Below, in pieces: positions 38,117-46,517 of a DNA stretch of 64,000 bases. This DNA is from Shouchella lonarensis (GTDB taxonomy: Bacteria > Bacillota > Bacilli > Bacillales > Bacillaceae_D). Below the pieces are notes generated by a model. It was not told where the DNA came from, searched no databases, and saw only the letters and a program-made list of their open reading frames with translations. The stretch covers positions 1 to 64,000 of the forward strand of contig NZ_FMYM01000010.1 in the NCBI RefSeq assembly GCF_900096965.1, given 5' to 3'. The translations under genes and the position numbers were made by a program. The first letter of the stretch is position 1. Each line of letters opens with the position of its first letter.

Positions 38117-38170
38117 TTGTATCCCCCTCAGGTATTATACCTCTCTCATTCTTTGGAACAATTATAAGCC

Positions 38171-38758
38171 TTACAACGGCTTCTGAAAACAAATACATTC
38201 ATGCACACGTGCAAATTTTTCTTTCATCTGTTCTTTCTCTGAACCAATGTAATGAGCAAATGCTGTCATCGGCAATATTTCTTTATCGTTACTTTCAAAT
38301 TGCGCTTGATCAAACTCTTTTTTCCCATCCATATATACATGTAAATATGAATCTACCTTTGTAAATGCATGTTTTTCATACCACGTACGCACCCAACCAT
38401 CATCTCGCGTCCACGCTTGAAGATACGCTACACCGCGTGCCTTTGCCTCAGACTCGGCTGCTCGCAATAGCTTTGTACCAATGGCTTGACGTTGAAAGTC
38501 GGGGTGAACGGCAATATGCCAAATCATCCCACCAACTTGTCCTGCTTTTGAACATACTTTCTCTGCTGGTGTATCCAGCTCGAGATCAATCAAACCAACA
38601 ATTTGTCCATCTATTTCAGCCACAAGTTCAATTGCTGGATTTTTGTACGCTTCTTTTTCACGCAACACATTGTCATAATAAGCTGTGTCTAAAAATGAAA
38701 GCACACGGCAGCGGACCCAACCTCTTTCGTCCGCCGGTTCATACGCACGAATGTTCAT
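38171..38758 (-). CDS. GNAT-family N-acetyltransferase
   Basis: 195 residues. Acetyl-CoA loop VHPDFQRQAIGTKLL near 85-99, then ARGVAYLQAWTRDDGWVRTWYEKHAF. ATG 38758 follows AGGAGAG; the frame to 38821 is not backed by a ribosome site. The C-terminal 50 residues (after SYLHVYMDG) are atypical and may bind substrate. Confidence 0.8.
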   Translation of the reverse strand: MNIRAYEPADERGWVRCRVLSFLDTAYYDNVLREKEAYKNPAIELVAEIDGQIVGLIDLELDTPAEKVCSKAGQVGGMIWHIAVHPDFQRQAIGTKLLRAAESEAKARGVAYLQAWTRDDGWVRTWYEKHAFTKVDSYLHVYMDGKKEFDQAQFESNDKEILPMTAFAHYIGSEKEQMKEKFARVHECICFQKPL

Positions 38759-38823
38759 CTTTTTCTCTCCTATCTGGCACGAAGCCGGCAGCCATTGAAC
38801 TGCTGACTTCGCACGTATCACGC

Positions 38824-40602
38824 TTACTCTTCTGTCTCGCTCTCCTCTTCCTCACTCACATCGTTCAACTCAAAATCTTCAACTGCACCAAATTCTTTCG
38901 CCATCGTCTTATTTGTAAACGACTCGACACGTAAAATGTTTTCTTCGGTGTCGCTCACTTCTGCTTCTAGCTCGTCATTTAGCTGAATAAACACCGCATC
39001 ACTGTGTTTCGCGATATCAAATTCAAGCACGGTACTCTCTCCTTCAATGAGCACACGGACATATTTTTCATTCGCGCCGATACTCGTACGATAAACCTTC
39101 CCCGAGACCGTCTTTGTTTCAAGTACATCTGTAGGCAAATAGTCATCGACGCCTAAATCATTGGCAAGCATTTGCCCGTAGTTTAAGAATACTTCTTTAC
39201 GTGACGGCGCTGAAGAAATATTGCCCGTTTCCGCATGCACCATCGCTATTTCCCGCAACAGCCCATTTTTATCGACAACAGGAACGACCCACGTGTAATG
39301 ACCGTACACCGAATACAGGACTGGCTGCGTGCCGGACCATTGCTCTTTTTGGAAAGACTTATCAACGACTTCCCGCGCACCGCGTCCGTTTAACATGCCA
39401 GACATGCCCGTGTAATACGTCGCTTCACCTGTACGGGCATTCACCATCGTAAAACCGACCATCGTGTTCGACTCTTGATTTGGCCGCATATGGTCAATCA
39501 TCCAGTACATCTCTTGTTCAGGACCGAGCACACCAAGCATATCGTCTTTGCTTGTCGGCTCATGCACCCCTTCCTTGGCGAACCATGCATTAAACAGTCC
39601 ATTACTATACATCCCGTACCAATACGCGTAATCAAGCGCTAACGTTGGCGCAATCGCGCGATCAACAAAATCAGGTTGCTCGCCAAGTGCATATTGTTCC
39701 ATCTCCCCAGTCTCTGCATCGACCAAAATGACTCCTTCTGCTTTTGGGACAGCGCGATAGTGTTCATAGCGTGCATACGAATACGCATAGTACGGACGCC
39801 CCTCGTCATCTGGTTCAAATGAATATCCAATTAAAACGACATCGCCATATGCCTGACGTACGTGGCGCTCTAAGTTTTCATGGAAAAATGCACTTGGTAC
39901 ATATTTCATCTCATACCCATCGACAAGACGCGCTTCTGCATTCGGGTCTTCGGCGCTTACCATAATATAACCCGGCGCATGATCGGCGCGAAACCAACGC
40001 CATACATTCGCATACTCAATCGGCGAAACCCAATATAATTCGTCGTCAATTTTTTGGATATTTGACTCGCCGAGTTCATAGAAAGAATAGTTTTCGATAT
40101 TACCAAAAGCAATCTCCGACTTGTAGCGGGCAGACTTATGAGGCACTACCCGCACCGCTTCCTCTGCGACGGACGCGATTTTTTCATCGCTACGCTCAAT
40201 CTGTCCAACCGTTGCCAACTCTTTTGTGACCATGAGCGGATAAATCAATTTCAGCCCTAACAAAACAAGCAACAATAATGCCCCTGTCGCCATTTGAACT
40301 TTGGCAAGTTTAAACGTGTATCGTACTCTTTTTCCCGTACCAATAGTTTGAACTGATTCCAACAATCCCGTTACAATGAGATTGATTGCCACAACAACAC
40401 CAAACGTGCTCAGTAATCCGGTGAACGATAAATCAATTAAACCAAAATAAATAACGACGATGCCGATGACAAAACCAATGACGTAACGTCCAGATTGTAG
40501 AAGAAGCCACGGTTTTGGTCTCCGCCTTAACCCTCGCACCCACGACTGTGGGTTTAAACTTAAACACGATAGCGCCATGAGCGCAATCCAAGCAAATAAC
40601 AT
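38824..40602 (-). CDS. Large membrane protein with extracellular domain, unrecognised
   Basis: 592 residues. Four hydrophobic segments in the first 130 residues, then a long presumably outside domain of about 460 residues and a very acidic tail (SEEEESETEE). The outer domain has three related motifs, VDAETGEMEQY, VNARTGEATYY and VHAETGNISSA, which recall PepSY/propeptide-like strands that shield proteases or cell-wall enzymes. I do not recognise a named family. Alone on its strand between a GNAT gene and cotA. Confidence 0.72.
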   Translation of the reverse strand: MLFAWIALMALSCLSLNPQSWVRGLRRRPKPWLLLQSGRYVIGFVIGIVVIYFGLIDLSFTGLLSTFGVVVAINLIVTGLLESVQTIGTGKRVRYTFKLAKVQMATGALLLLVLLGLKLIYPLMVTKELATVGQIERSDEKIASVAEEAVRVVPHKSARYKSEIAFGNIENYSFYELGESNIQKIDDELYWVSPIEYANVWRWFRADHAPGYIMVSAEDPNAEARLVDGYEMKYVPSAFFHENLERHVRQAYGDVVLIGYSFEPDDEGRPYYAYSYARYEHYRAVPKAEGVILVDAETGEMEQYALGEQPDFVDRAIAPTLALDYAYWYGMYSNGLFNAWFAKEGVHEPTSKDDMLGVLGPEQEMYWMIDHMRPNQESNTMVGFTMVNARTGEATYYTGMSGMLNGRGAREVVDKSFQKEQWSGTQPVLYSVYGHYTWVVPVVDKNGLLREIAMVHAETGNISSAPSRKEVFLNYGQMLANDLGVDDYLPTDVLETKTVSGKVYRTSIGANEKYVRVLIEGESTVLEFDIAKHSDAVFIQLNDELEAEVSDTEENILRVESFTNKTMAKEFGAVEDFELNDVSEEEESETEE

Positions 40603-40786
40603 ATGATCACTCTTTCTTTATTATTCTTTAACAATCTCCACAACTCTTTCTTCTTTTCTACGCAATATGAATGCAAAAAGTTTCATAATGATCGTCACAA
40701 AGGAATTCCCCCCTCTCCGTATACACCTCGCCAATTATTCATATGTTTCTTTTAAGAACATCTGTTGAAAAAGAGGTGAAATCGCC

Positions 40787-42322
40787 ATGCCCCTTACCCC
40801 ATTTACCGATGAATGCCCTACTCTCCCGTGTATACAGCCGATTAGAAAAAGTAAACACGGCACCTACTATGATATGCCGATGATTGAGTGTAAACATACC
40901 TTTCACCGTAACTTACCACCAGCAACTGTGTGGGGCTATCACGGCATGTACTTAGGACCGACGATTGAAGTTGAACGTGGTGAGCCAGTGTATGTGAAGT
41001 GGGCCAATCATTTACCAAAAAAACACTTCCTCCCGGTTGACTTCACCGTTCATGGTGCACACAAAGATGTACCAGAAGTACGAACGGTCACCCACCTGCA
41101 CGGCGCGCGCGTGAAGCCACATAGCGATGGGTATCCAGACGCATGGTTTACAAGTGGTTTTATGGAAGTTGGTCCATTGTTCGAACGAAAAGTATATCAC
41201 TACGAAAACGACATGCCCGCTTGTACGCTCTGGTATCATGATCATGCGATTGGCATTACGCGGTTAAATGTATATGCAGGGCTTGCTGGATTTTATCTCA
41301 TTCACGATCAGTTGGAACACAAACTCCCGCTCCCATCAGGACCTTTTGATATCCCACTTGTCATTCAAGATAAATCTTTTAACACGGATGGTTCCCTCTA
41401 TTACCCACATCAACGAGAAAAGCCCGTTCCAGAGCTGACAACATCGATTGTTGGAGAGTTTTTCGGTGATACGAATGTTGTTAACGGGAAAGTGTGGCCT
41501 TACATGCAGGTGGAACCACGAAAATATCGCTTCCGCCTTTTAAACGCTGCCAACTCCCGCTTTTATACACTCTCGCTCGATTTAGGGCAACCATTTTATC
41601 TCATTGCCACCGACGGCGCATTGACACCAGCACCCGTCTGCCTACAGAAAATCACTTTATCTCCAGCCGAACGCGTAGAGGTCATCATCGATTTCACCGG
41701 CATGGAACAAGCACACATCATCTTAAAAAACGAGGCTCCGGCCCCTTATCCAGGTGGTCCAACACCGGATCCCAATACCACCGGCATCGTCATGGCCTTT
41801 CATGTCACACAACCACTTTCCGCTCCAGACACGAGCATGATCCCACAGAAATTACGGCCAATCAAACCATTGAATCCAACAACAGCTGCCAAAGAACGCT
41901 ACTTGACACTTGATCATTTGACTGATGAATATGGACGGCCAATTATGTTACTCAACAAATCGCACTGGGATGATGCGATCACTGAAACTCCACAACTTGG
42001 TACAACGGAAATATGGTCATTTATTAATCTCACAGATAACAGTCATGCGATGCATGTACATTTAATTGACTTTCTCATTCTCGATCGCCGTCCATTCGAC
42101 ATCACTGCCTATGAAAAAGACGGCACACTCCACTATACAGGTCCTCCCCGACCACCAGAACGAGAAGAATGCGGCTGGAAAGACACTGTACGCACCGACC
42201 CCGGGGAAGTAACGCGTGTCATCATGCATTTTATCCCGTATATTGGTCTTTACGTCTGGCATTGTCATATGCTAGAACACGAAGACTATGAAATGATGCG
42301 TCCATTTGTCGTGATAAAGTAA
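40787..42322 (+). CDS. cotA: CotA-type spore coat multicopper oxidase (laccase)
   Basis: 511 residues, as CotA. Three cupredoxin domains. All four copper-ligand motifs are visible: THLHGARVKPHSDG near 103-116, LWYHDHAIG near 148-156, HAMHVHLIDF near 422-431 and the type 1/type 3 motif VWHCHMLEHEDYEMM near 492-506 with the axial Met. No signal peptide, as expected for a coat protein assembled in the mother cell. AGAGGTG before ATG 40787. A CATATGTTT at 40739 resembles a sigma-K -10 (CATANNNTA) but is not exact. Confidence 0.93.
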   Translation: MPLTPFTDECPTLPCIQPIRKSKHGTYYDMPMIECKHTFHRNLPPATVWGYHGMYLGPTIEVERGEPVYVKWANHLPKKHFLPVDFTVHGAHKDVPEVRTVTHLHGARVKPHSDGYPDAWFTSGFMEVGPLFERKVYHYENDMPACTLWYHDHAIGITRLNVYAGLAGFYLIHDQLEHKLPLPSGPFDIPLVIQDKSFNTDGSLYYPHQREKPVPELTTSIVGEFFGDTNVVNGKVWPYMQVEPRKYRFRLLNAANSRFYTLSLDLGQPFYLIATDGALTPAPVCLQKITLSPAERVEVIIDFTGMEQAHIILKNEAPAPYPGGPTPDPNTTGIVMAFHVTQPLSAPDTSMIPQKLRPIKPLNPTTAAKERYLTLDHLTDEYGRPIMLLNKSHWDDAITETPQLGTTEIWSFINLTDNSHAMHVHLIDFLILDRRPFDITAYEKDGTLHYTGPPRPPEREECGWKDTVRTDPGEVTRVIMHFIPYIGLYVWHCHMLEHEDYEMMRPFVVIK

Positions 42323-42383
42323 GCAGAACAAAGAACATACGATCCCCTTGATTCGCGTTTTATATAAAGCGTATAATAAAGAA

Positions 42384-42525
42384 ACTAGGTGTATACAAAA
42401 AGACCACTGGTGTGTGCAGCACCAACGGTCTACGATAGCAGGACTGTTACAAAGAGGACAGCCTAAAGAACAAGCGTAACCCATTGACAAAGCCGCCACA
42501 GCTTACAAATGGGTTACTCTTTGTT
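42384..42525 (+). ncRNA. Antitoxin antisense RNA of type I module 1
   Basis: Promoter TTGATT (42348-42353), 18-base spacer, TATAAT (42372-42377). The RNA should run about 140 nt to the terminator GTAACCCATT / AATGGGTTAC (42476-42517) followed by TCTTTGTTTT. It is complementary to the 3' half of the toxin mRNA, including the last codons, like SR4 against bsrG. Much of it is shared with module 2, for example GGTCTRCRATAGCARG and GGACAGCCT. Confidence 0.8.
42397..42431 (-). terminator. Terminator of toxin mRNA 1
   Basis: On the minus strand AGACC ... GGTCT with an inner GGTG/CACC stem, then TTTTT. It sets a toxin mRNA of about 270 nt that fully contains the antisense region. Confidence 0.75.
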
Positions 42526-42600
42526 TTGTGCCAAAGTAACAACAGACACAATCAAACTAGCAAACGAGATCAGAACGACAAGTGTTTGAAAGACGGTCAT
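42514..42600 (-). CDS. Holin-like small membrane toxin, type I module 1
   Basis: 28 residues starting MTVFQTLVVLISFASLI and ending in a charged tail (QNKE): one membrane helix after the MTVFQ start typical of TxpA/BsrG/Hol-Tox peptides. Ribosome site GGGGGTGG. Extended -10 promoter TGC-TATAAT at 42673-42681 (minus). The long leader between promoter and start, and the 3' overlap with an antisense RNA, are the usual layout. Too short for standard ORF calling. Confidence 0.82.
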   Translation of the reverse strand: MTVFQTLVVLISFASLIVSVVTLAQNKE

Positions 42601-42789
42601 ACCGCAATACCACCCCCTCTCTAACGAAAGTGCTATCACTCAATGAACGTCCTGTACCCTATCGTATTTTTTATTATAGCACAACATACGTTCTGATAAC
42701 ATATTTTTGATAAATCTTGCATATGTTTGGTTTTTTCTTTTGAATCTCGTAAACAAACACTCTTTCCATCTCCTGCTAGCTTTAGTTAA

Positions 42790-43818
42790 TTAAATGACCG
42801 CACCGCGTTTGTCCAGCCATGCCAGTAAAGACGGTCTATCATTATTGGCGGGTGATTCAAACCACTGTGAGCAAAGCCAATATTTCTTGTTTCTTATAAC
42901 GAGCGGCTTTTTTGTGTAATACCGTGACAAGTCACATTCCTCTTCCACTGGAACAAGGAGCGGGAAGTTGATACCAAACGTACTCTTTGAATAATCCTTA
43001 GTCAGCATGAGCGATACTTCTTCATCATCGGCTTTTCCGCTTTCCAATGCTTCGCGTAGAAATATCTGCGCGATTTTACCTACTTTAAATTCAGAGAGGG
43101 TGTCGTTTGAAACAACACTGGCATCTGTTGGTTTAGTATCTCTTTGCCATGTCGATCTCTCGTCCCCAAACATACTTACAAGCTGGTAGCTGCGCACAAA
43201 TAGCTCCGATGTATCAGAAATGTTATTACTGGCAATCAATACCGGCTTTAGCATGAGTTCGTTAAATTCATCATTGGCAATGACCCGTGCTGTGAGACCA
43301 TAACCATTTTCGAGGAAAAGGTTGTTCAAGTCTATCATACACGGCTCTAAATCTTTCATTACAGCGTTATGGATTTTAGGAGAAGCAAAGATGACTTCGC
43401 CGGTTGTAGCCCTAAAATAACTGATCATGCACATGGCAGAGCGAATTAATTTTTTTATCACCTTTATAATTGTTTCTTGGCGACCGCCATCATAATGCAA
43501 ACCGTCTTTATGAAAAGCAACATCGACTGTGTGTACTTCCATGCCATTTTCCGTTATGCAGATACCAACCGCATCCATCTCAGCTTGCTTGAGAAACTGA
43601 GCGAACGAGTTGTTCTTGTTCTTATTCTTGTTCTTGTATAAGCTGTAACAATATTCATTTTGGAAGTGTTCACTCGCCATTTCCATCAACTGCTTTAAAT
43701 TATCTTCATCCTGCAACTTCCAAGTGGAAGAAGACTTCCAATTCATTTGAACCACTTGGCATTCTTTAACATGACGAAGCCATGAGTAAACCAATGACTC
43801 GCCCATTTCAATTTTCAT
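42790..43818 (-). CDS. Orphan protein with possible nuclease-like core
   Basis: 342 residues, no membrane segment. I recall related hypothetical proteins starting KIEMGESL.YSWLRHVKECQ in scattered bacteria but no function. Visible features: the N-terminal KIEMGESLVYSWLRHVKECQ; a low-complexity KNKNKNKNN insert near residue 64 made of hexanucleotide repeats; and an Asp-x-VGI ... VHTVDVAFHKDG pattern (80-107) that could be a degenerate PD-(D/E)XK core, which is only a guess. C-terminal PLVIRNKKYWLCSQWF is conserved-looking. It lies between two type I toxin-antitoxin modules, so the locus may be accessory. Confidence 0.72.
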   Translation of the reverse strand: MKIEMGESLVYSWLRHVKECQVVQMNWKSSSTWKLQDEDNLKQLMEMASEHFQNEYCYSLYKNKNKNKNNSFAQFLKQAEMDAVGICITENGMEVHTVDVAFHKDGLHYDGGRQETIIKVIKKLIRSAMCMISYFRATTGEVIFASPKIHNAVMKDLEPCMIDLNNLFLENGYGLTARVIANDEFNELMLKPVLIASNNISDTSELFVRSYQLVSMFGDERSTWQRDTKPTDASVVSNDTLSEFKVGKIAQIFLREALESGKADDEEVSLMLTKDYSKSTFGINFPLLVPVEEECDLSRYYTKKPLVIRNKKYWLCSQWFESPANNDRPSLLAWLDKRGAVI

Positions 43819-43964
43819 CTATTCATTCACCTACCTTATAACAGTGTACTTGTGGTCAAGTTTATAAAGGAAAAACGACAATTACTCCAACCCAAAACCA
43901 CGGTCTGCAAGTACTTACATATTACGAGTGAGTGTTCCCAGTTGCAGGCAAAGAAAGACGGCTA

Positions 43965-44387
43965 TCACACCGCCTTTCTCACCGCCCACTCATGGTGCGC
44001 GTGATACAAATATCCCTCTAAATAATCCAAGTCAATCCACGTCACAGTATGGTCGACTTCAGTCGGTTCCTGCACCTTATCTAGCAACTTTACTGCGTAA
44101 AAAGAAGCTTCACTTAACAAAGGCTCATTTTGCGGTGATAGAAAATACTGCTGTGCTTTTCCAATAAAAGTACCTGCTTCAACTTCATAACCTGTTTCTT
44201 CAAGCATTTCCCTTTTTAAGCAGTCTTGTAGTGACTCTCCCGCTTCAATGCCGCCCCCGGGTAAAAAGTGGCCACGCTCTGTTTGCACGGTCATACATTT
44301 CTTTGTCTCTGCATCAATTACAACAGCATAGACACCTTGCCTTTTTCGGTAATTTAGGTCTGGACGCTGTTCTCCGAATACCTTCAT
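43965..44387 (-). CDS. Nudix hydrolase
   Basis: 140 residues. Nudix box GGGIEAGESLQDCLKREMLEETG-type sequence at about 45-67, preceded by RGHFLPGG. Substrate unknown (nucleotide-sugar or NTP type). ATG overlaps the stop of the DUF2812 gene by four bases (ATGA), so the two are co-translated. C-terminal HHEWAVRKAV. Confidence 0.85.
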   Translation of the reverse strand: MKVFGEQRPDLNYRKRQGVYAVVIDAETKKCMTVQTERGHFLPGGGIEAGESLQDCLKREMLEETGYEVEAGTFIGKAQQYFLSPQNEPLLSEASFYAVKLLDKVQEPTEVDHTVTWIDLDYLEGYLYHAHHEWAVRKAV

Positions 44388-45016
44388 CTACTGTACTCGG
44401 ACGCTGCCAACATTCTCTTATATATCCTGTATGTTTTTACAGTCAAGAAAGCATAAAGCATCCCTACAAAAATAATGATATACGGCGGCAACATCCTGCT
44501 AAGAGCAAACGGGAGCTCAAACAGGAACGCACGTAAAAACGCAGCACCTTCTTTTTCCCATAAGCCAGGCGTATAGAAAAATGATTTTGGATTGGAGACA
44601 TCCGGCACCATCCCTGTTAATAATAAGATCACAATCCAACTAAGAAATACGGTAGCGCAAACACGCCATTGATTCATTAACTTTTTATAACCTCTCACAA
44701 TCCGCTCGTTATTTAAAAAAATGGCTTCAGAAGCTGCAGGATCGTCTTTTTCAAAATAATGGATGTCACTTTTGCCACAAACACGCTTCCATCCTTCCTC
44801 TTGAAAAGGTTGAAGGTATGTAGACAATGCTTGTTCATCACGACATTTTTTATAGTCAATTTTTATTGTTTTCGAATCTATGGTTTCAACTTTTTTAAAA
44901 TAATAGGTAAACCAACCTCTATCCACAAATTGATATCCTGCTTCACGCATCTTATTTAACCATGCTTCTTCTTTTTCTATATCCATGAAATAACGCGTCT
45001 TTCCTATCAAGTTCAT
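44384..45016 (-). CDS. DUF2812 membrane protein
   Basis: 210 residues. N-terminal soluble DUF2812-type domain (residues 1-100; the pattern EEAWLNKMREAGYQFV and FTYYFKKVE, then PFQEEGWKRVC), followed by two clear membrane helices (CATVFLSWIVILLLTGM and PPYIIIFVGMLYAFLTV). In other Firmicutes the family is often next to a PadR regulator; here none is seen, instead a Nudix gene overlaps its end. GAGAGGAG before ATG 45016. Confidence 0.78.
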   Translation of the reverse strand: MNLIGKTRYFMDIEKEEAWLNKMREAGYQFVDRGWFTYYFKKVETIDSKTIKIDYKKCRDEQALSTYLQPFQEEGWKRVCGKSDIHYFEKDDPAASEAIFLNNERIVRGYKKLMNQWRVCATVFLSWIVILLLTGMVPDVSNPKSFFYTPGLWEKEGAAFLRAFLFELPFALSRMLPPYIIIFVGMLYAFLTVKTYRIYKRMLAASEYSR

Positions 45017-45032
45017 TTCTCCTCTCGTTTAT

Positions 45033-45581
45033 CTATACTCTTGTGTAGGTTAAGTAAACCAATCCACCACGCTCATACACCTTTTCAGACTTCAAATTAG
45101 TTTGAGCAGTACCATTTGTAAAAAGGGGCATGCCTTCTCCTAACAATACTGGGATCAACGTTATTTGGTACTCATCAATTAATCCGGCTTCATTTAAAGG
45201 ATTGACTAAAGAACTTCCACCAATTAGCCAAATATCCTTCCCTACTTCAGACTTCAAACCTTCCACAAAACGCACCACGTCTTCTTTGACGAAGCGTACA
45301 TTCTCTCGTGGCTCTGCAGTCCGACTGGTCATGACATAGTTCGTCTTGTCGGCATAAAAATAATCAGCACCCAGCTCAGGCATTAATTCGTCGACCACCT
45401 GATCATACGTTTTACGCCCCATCAGTACCGTATCAATGCGATGATAAAGATTGACATAAGAGTCGTCAGCGCTTACAGCTTCTTGATCGCCATATTGCGT
45501 AAGCCAATCAATCTCCCCTTCTTTATCCGCAATAAATCCATCTACACTTGTCGCAATATACAAAATGACCTTACGAGACAT
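45033..45581 (-). CDS. Dihydrofolate-reductase-like (RibD C-terminal domain) protein
   Basis: 182 residues. ILYIATSVDGFIADKEGEIDWL at the start, VLMGRKTYDQV near 52, and DIWLIGGSSLVNPLNEAGLIDE near 116-137 followed by TLIPVLLGEGMPLF are the hallmarks of the YyaP/YwjB group, a stand-alone relative of RibD reductase. NADPH-dependent reduction is expected; substrate unknown. GGGGGTGA before ATG 45581. Confidence 0.85.
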   Translation of the reverse strand: MSRKVILYIATSVDGFIADKEGEIDWLTQYGDQEAVSADDSYVNLYHRIDTVLMGRKTYDQVVDELMPELGADYFYADKTNYVMTSRTAEPRENVRFVKEDVVRFVEGLKSEVGKDIWLIGGSSLVNPLNEAGLIDEYQITLIPVLLGEGMPLFTNGTAQTNLKSEKVYERGGLVYLTYTRV

Positions 45582-45765
45582 TTGACGTCACCCCCATTAC
45601 ACGCTATATGCACAAATTATAACACAGCTATCCTGTTTATTGTGGGGGAACGCATACCATGTAAATGCAATTTCACTTCAGGTTGTAAGAGGGATACCAG
45701 AATGTCAGTTTACGTCATGGTCCCTTCATTTGACACCTTGTTCACCCCACATGTATAATGAACCT

Positions 45766-45906
45766 TAACAAAGCATAGAATGAAGAAGACCGCGAGTGCT
45801 CGTAACACCCACGGTCTGCAATAGCAAGGTTCCCAACAAAAGGGACAGCCTGTCAGGGAGTAAACCCGTGTCTAAGCTGGCACGCTCAGCGGGTTTACTC
45901 TTTTTT
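45766..45906 (+). ncRNA. Antitoxin antisense RNA of type I module 2
   Basis: Promoter TTGACA (45730-45735), 18-base spacer, TATAAT (45754-45759). The RNA of about 140 nt ends at GAGTAAACCCG (45858-45868) / CGGGTTTACTC (45890-45900) plus TTTTTT. It covers the 3' half of the toxin 2 mRNA and its last codons. Confidence 0.85.
45782..45817 (-). terminator. Terminator of toxin mRNA 2
   Basis: Minus strand AGACCG ... CGGTCT with inner GTG/CAC pairs, then TCTTC. Weaker T-tract than in modules 1 and 3 but at the same relative position. Confidence 0.6.
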
Positions 45907-45999
45907 ACTAAGAGTAACGATTGACACGACTAACAACATTAACGAGACTAATACACCACAAGACATGGCTACTAGCATCAGCGTTTGAAAGACGGTCAT
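45895..45999 (-). CDS. Holin-like small membrane toxin, type I module 2
   Basis: 34 residues: MTVFQTLMLVAMSCG followed by VLVSLMLLVVSIVTL and SKKE, i.e. one membrane helix and a basic end, the TxpA/BsrG/Hol-Tox pattern. Ribosome site AGGGGGTGA. Extended -10 promoter TGT-TACAAT at 46062-46070 (minus). A longer frame to 46107 in the same phase lacks a ribosome site. Stop codon lies within the terminator stem of the antisense RNA. Confidence 0.88.
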   Translation of the reverse strand: MTVFQTLMLVAMSCGVLVSLMLLVVSIVTLSKKE

Positions 46000-46103
46000 C
46001 CAATCACCCCCTCTCAAGGGAGTGCTGCCCACATTTGCGTCACCTATGCTATTACGAGTTAATTGTAACACGTTTAATGAACCGGTAAAAATATTTTGAA
46101 CGT

Positions 46104-46187
46104 ACATAACACATATTAATGTTATGTTTAGTCTGAGACCTACCCATCCTTTTTTATTGCGTCAAGCATTCTGCTTGGCGTTTTTGC
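46104..46187 (+). other. Unassigned plus-strand terminator and inverted repeat
   Basis: A hairpin GCGTCAAGC-ATTCT-GCTTGGCG with TTTTT (about 46159-46185) has no plus-strand gene before it. Upstream is a perfect inverted repeat ACATAAC (46104-46110) / GTTATGT (46121-46127) and a TTGAAC (46096-46101) without a convincing -10. It may end a short unannotated RNA or be a remnant of another module. Confidence 0.5.
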
Positions 46188-46217
46188 GTTGTGGATTCTG
46201 GCAGACTTTTAGAATAT

Positions 46218-46249
46218 AAAAAAGACCCCGTATGTGGTGGAACGAGGTC
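46218..46249 (-). terminator. Terminator after the frameshifted small membrane gene
   Basis: On the minus strand GACCTCG / CGGGGTC (one G-T pair) then TTTTTT, ten bases beyond the stop at 46260. Confidence 0.85.
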
Positions 46250-46259
46250 AAAGAACTTA

Positions 46260-46450
46260 TCACAAAAACGTTTCTGCTAAAAATCTTGCTAAAAATAACG
46301 GGAAATTGATGATGAGAGCGATTGTTATTGCTCCCATGATGAGGCTTTTAACTGTTTTACCGATCCGAGTATCTCATCCAAGATACCTTTGCATAACACC
46401 ACAATAAAAAAAGTGATCGATAAACTTAACAAAAACTCTACAACAATCAT
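46260..46450 (-). pseudogene. Frameshifted small membrane protein gene
   Basis: ATG 46450 with ribosome site AGGGGGAT starts MIVVEFLLSLSITFFIVVLC and KGILDEILGSVKQLK, then the frame ends after 41 codons at 46325. The -1 frame continues as SLIMGAITIALIINFPLF and LARFLAETFL to TGA at 46260. The switch point is an AAAA run (46345-46348 region). Together the two parts give a coherent protein of about 62 residues with two membrane helices, so one A has probably been lost, or translation slips there. A strong terminator follows. Family not recognised. The downstream part also has its own ATG at 46337. Confidence 0.6.
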
Positions 46451-46517
46451 CTTTATCCCCCTAGTTTACAGCCTGACTCAATTCCAATGTTTATATTTAG
46501 CCTCCTAAATTCCCCGT

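Noticed and set aside
40720-40750. Sigma-K promoter of cotA
   Set aside because: CATATGTTT only partly fits the -10 CATANNNTA and the -35 is only AC; mentioned as a possibility, not called.
41494-41913. 139-codon frame inside cotA
   Set aside because: It lies wholly within the well-supported laccase gene in another phase, with low-complexity translation.
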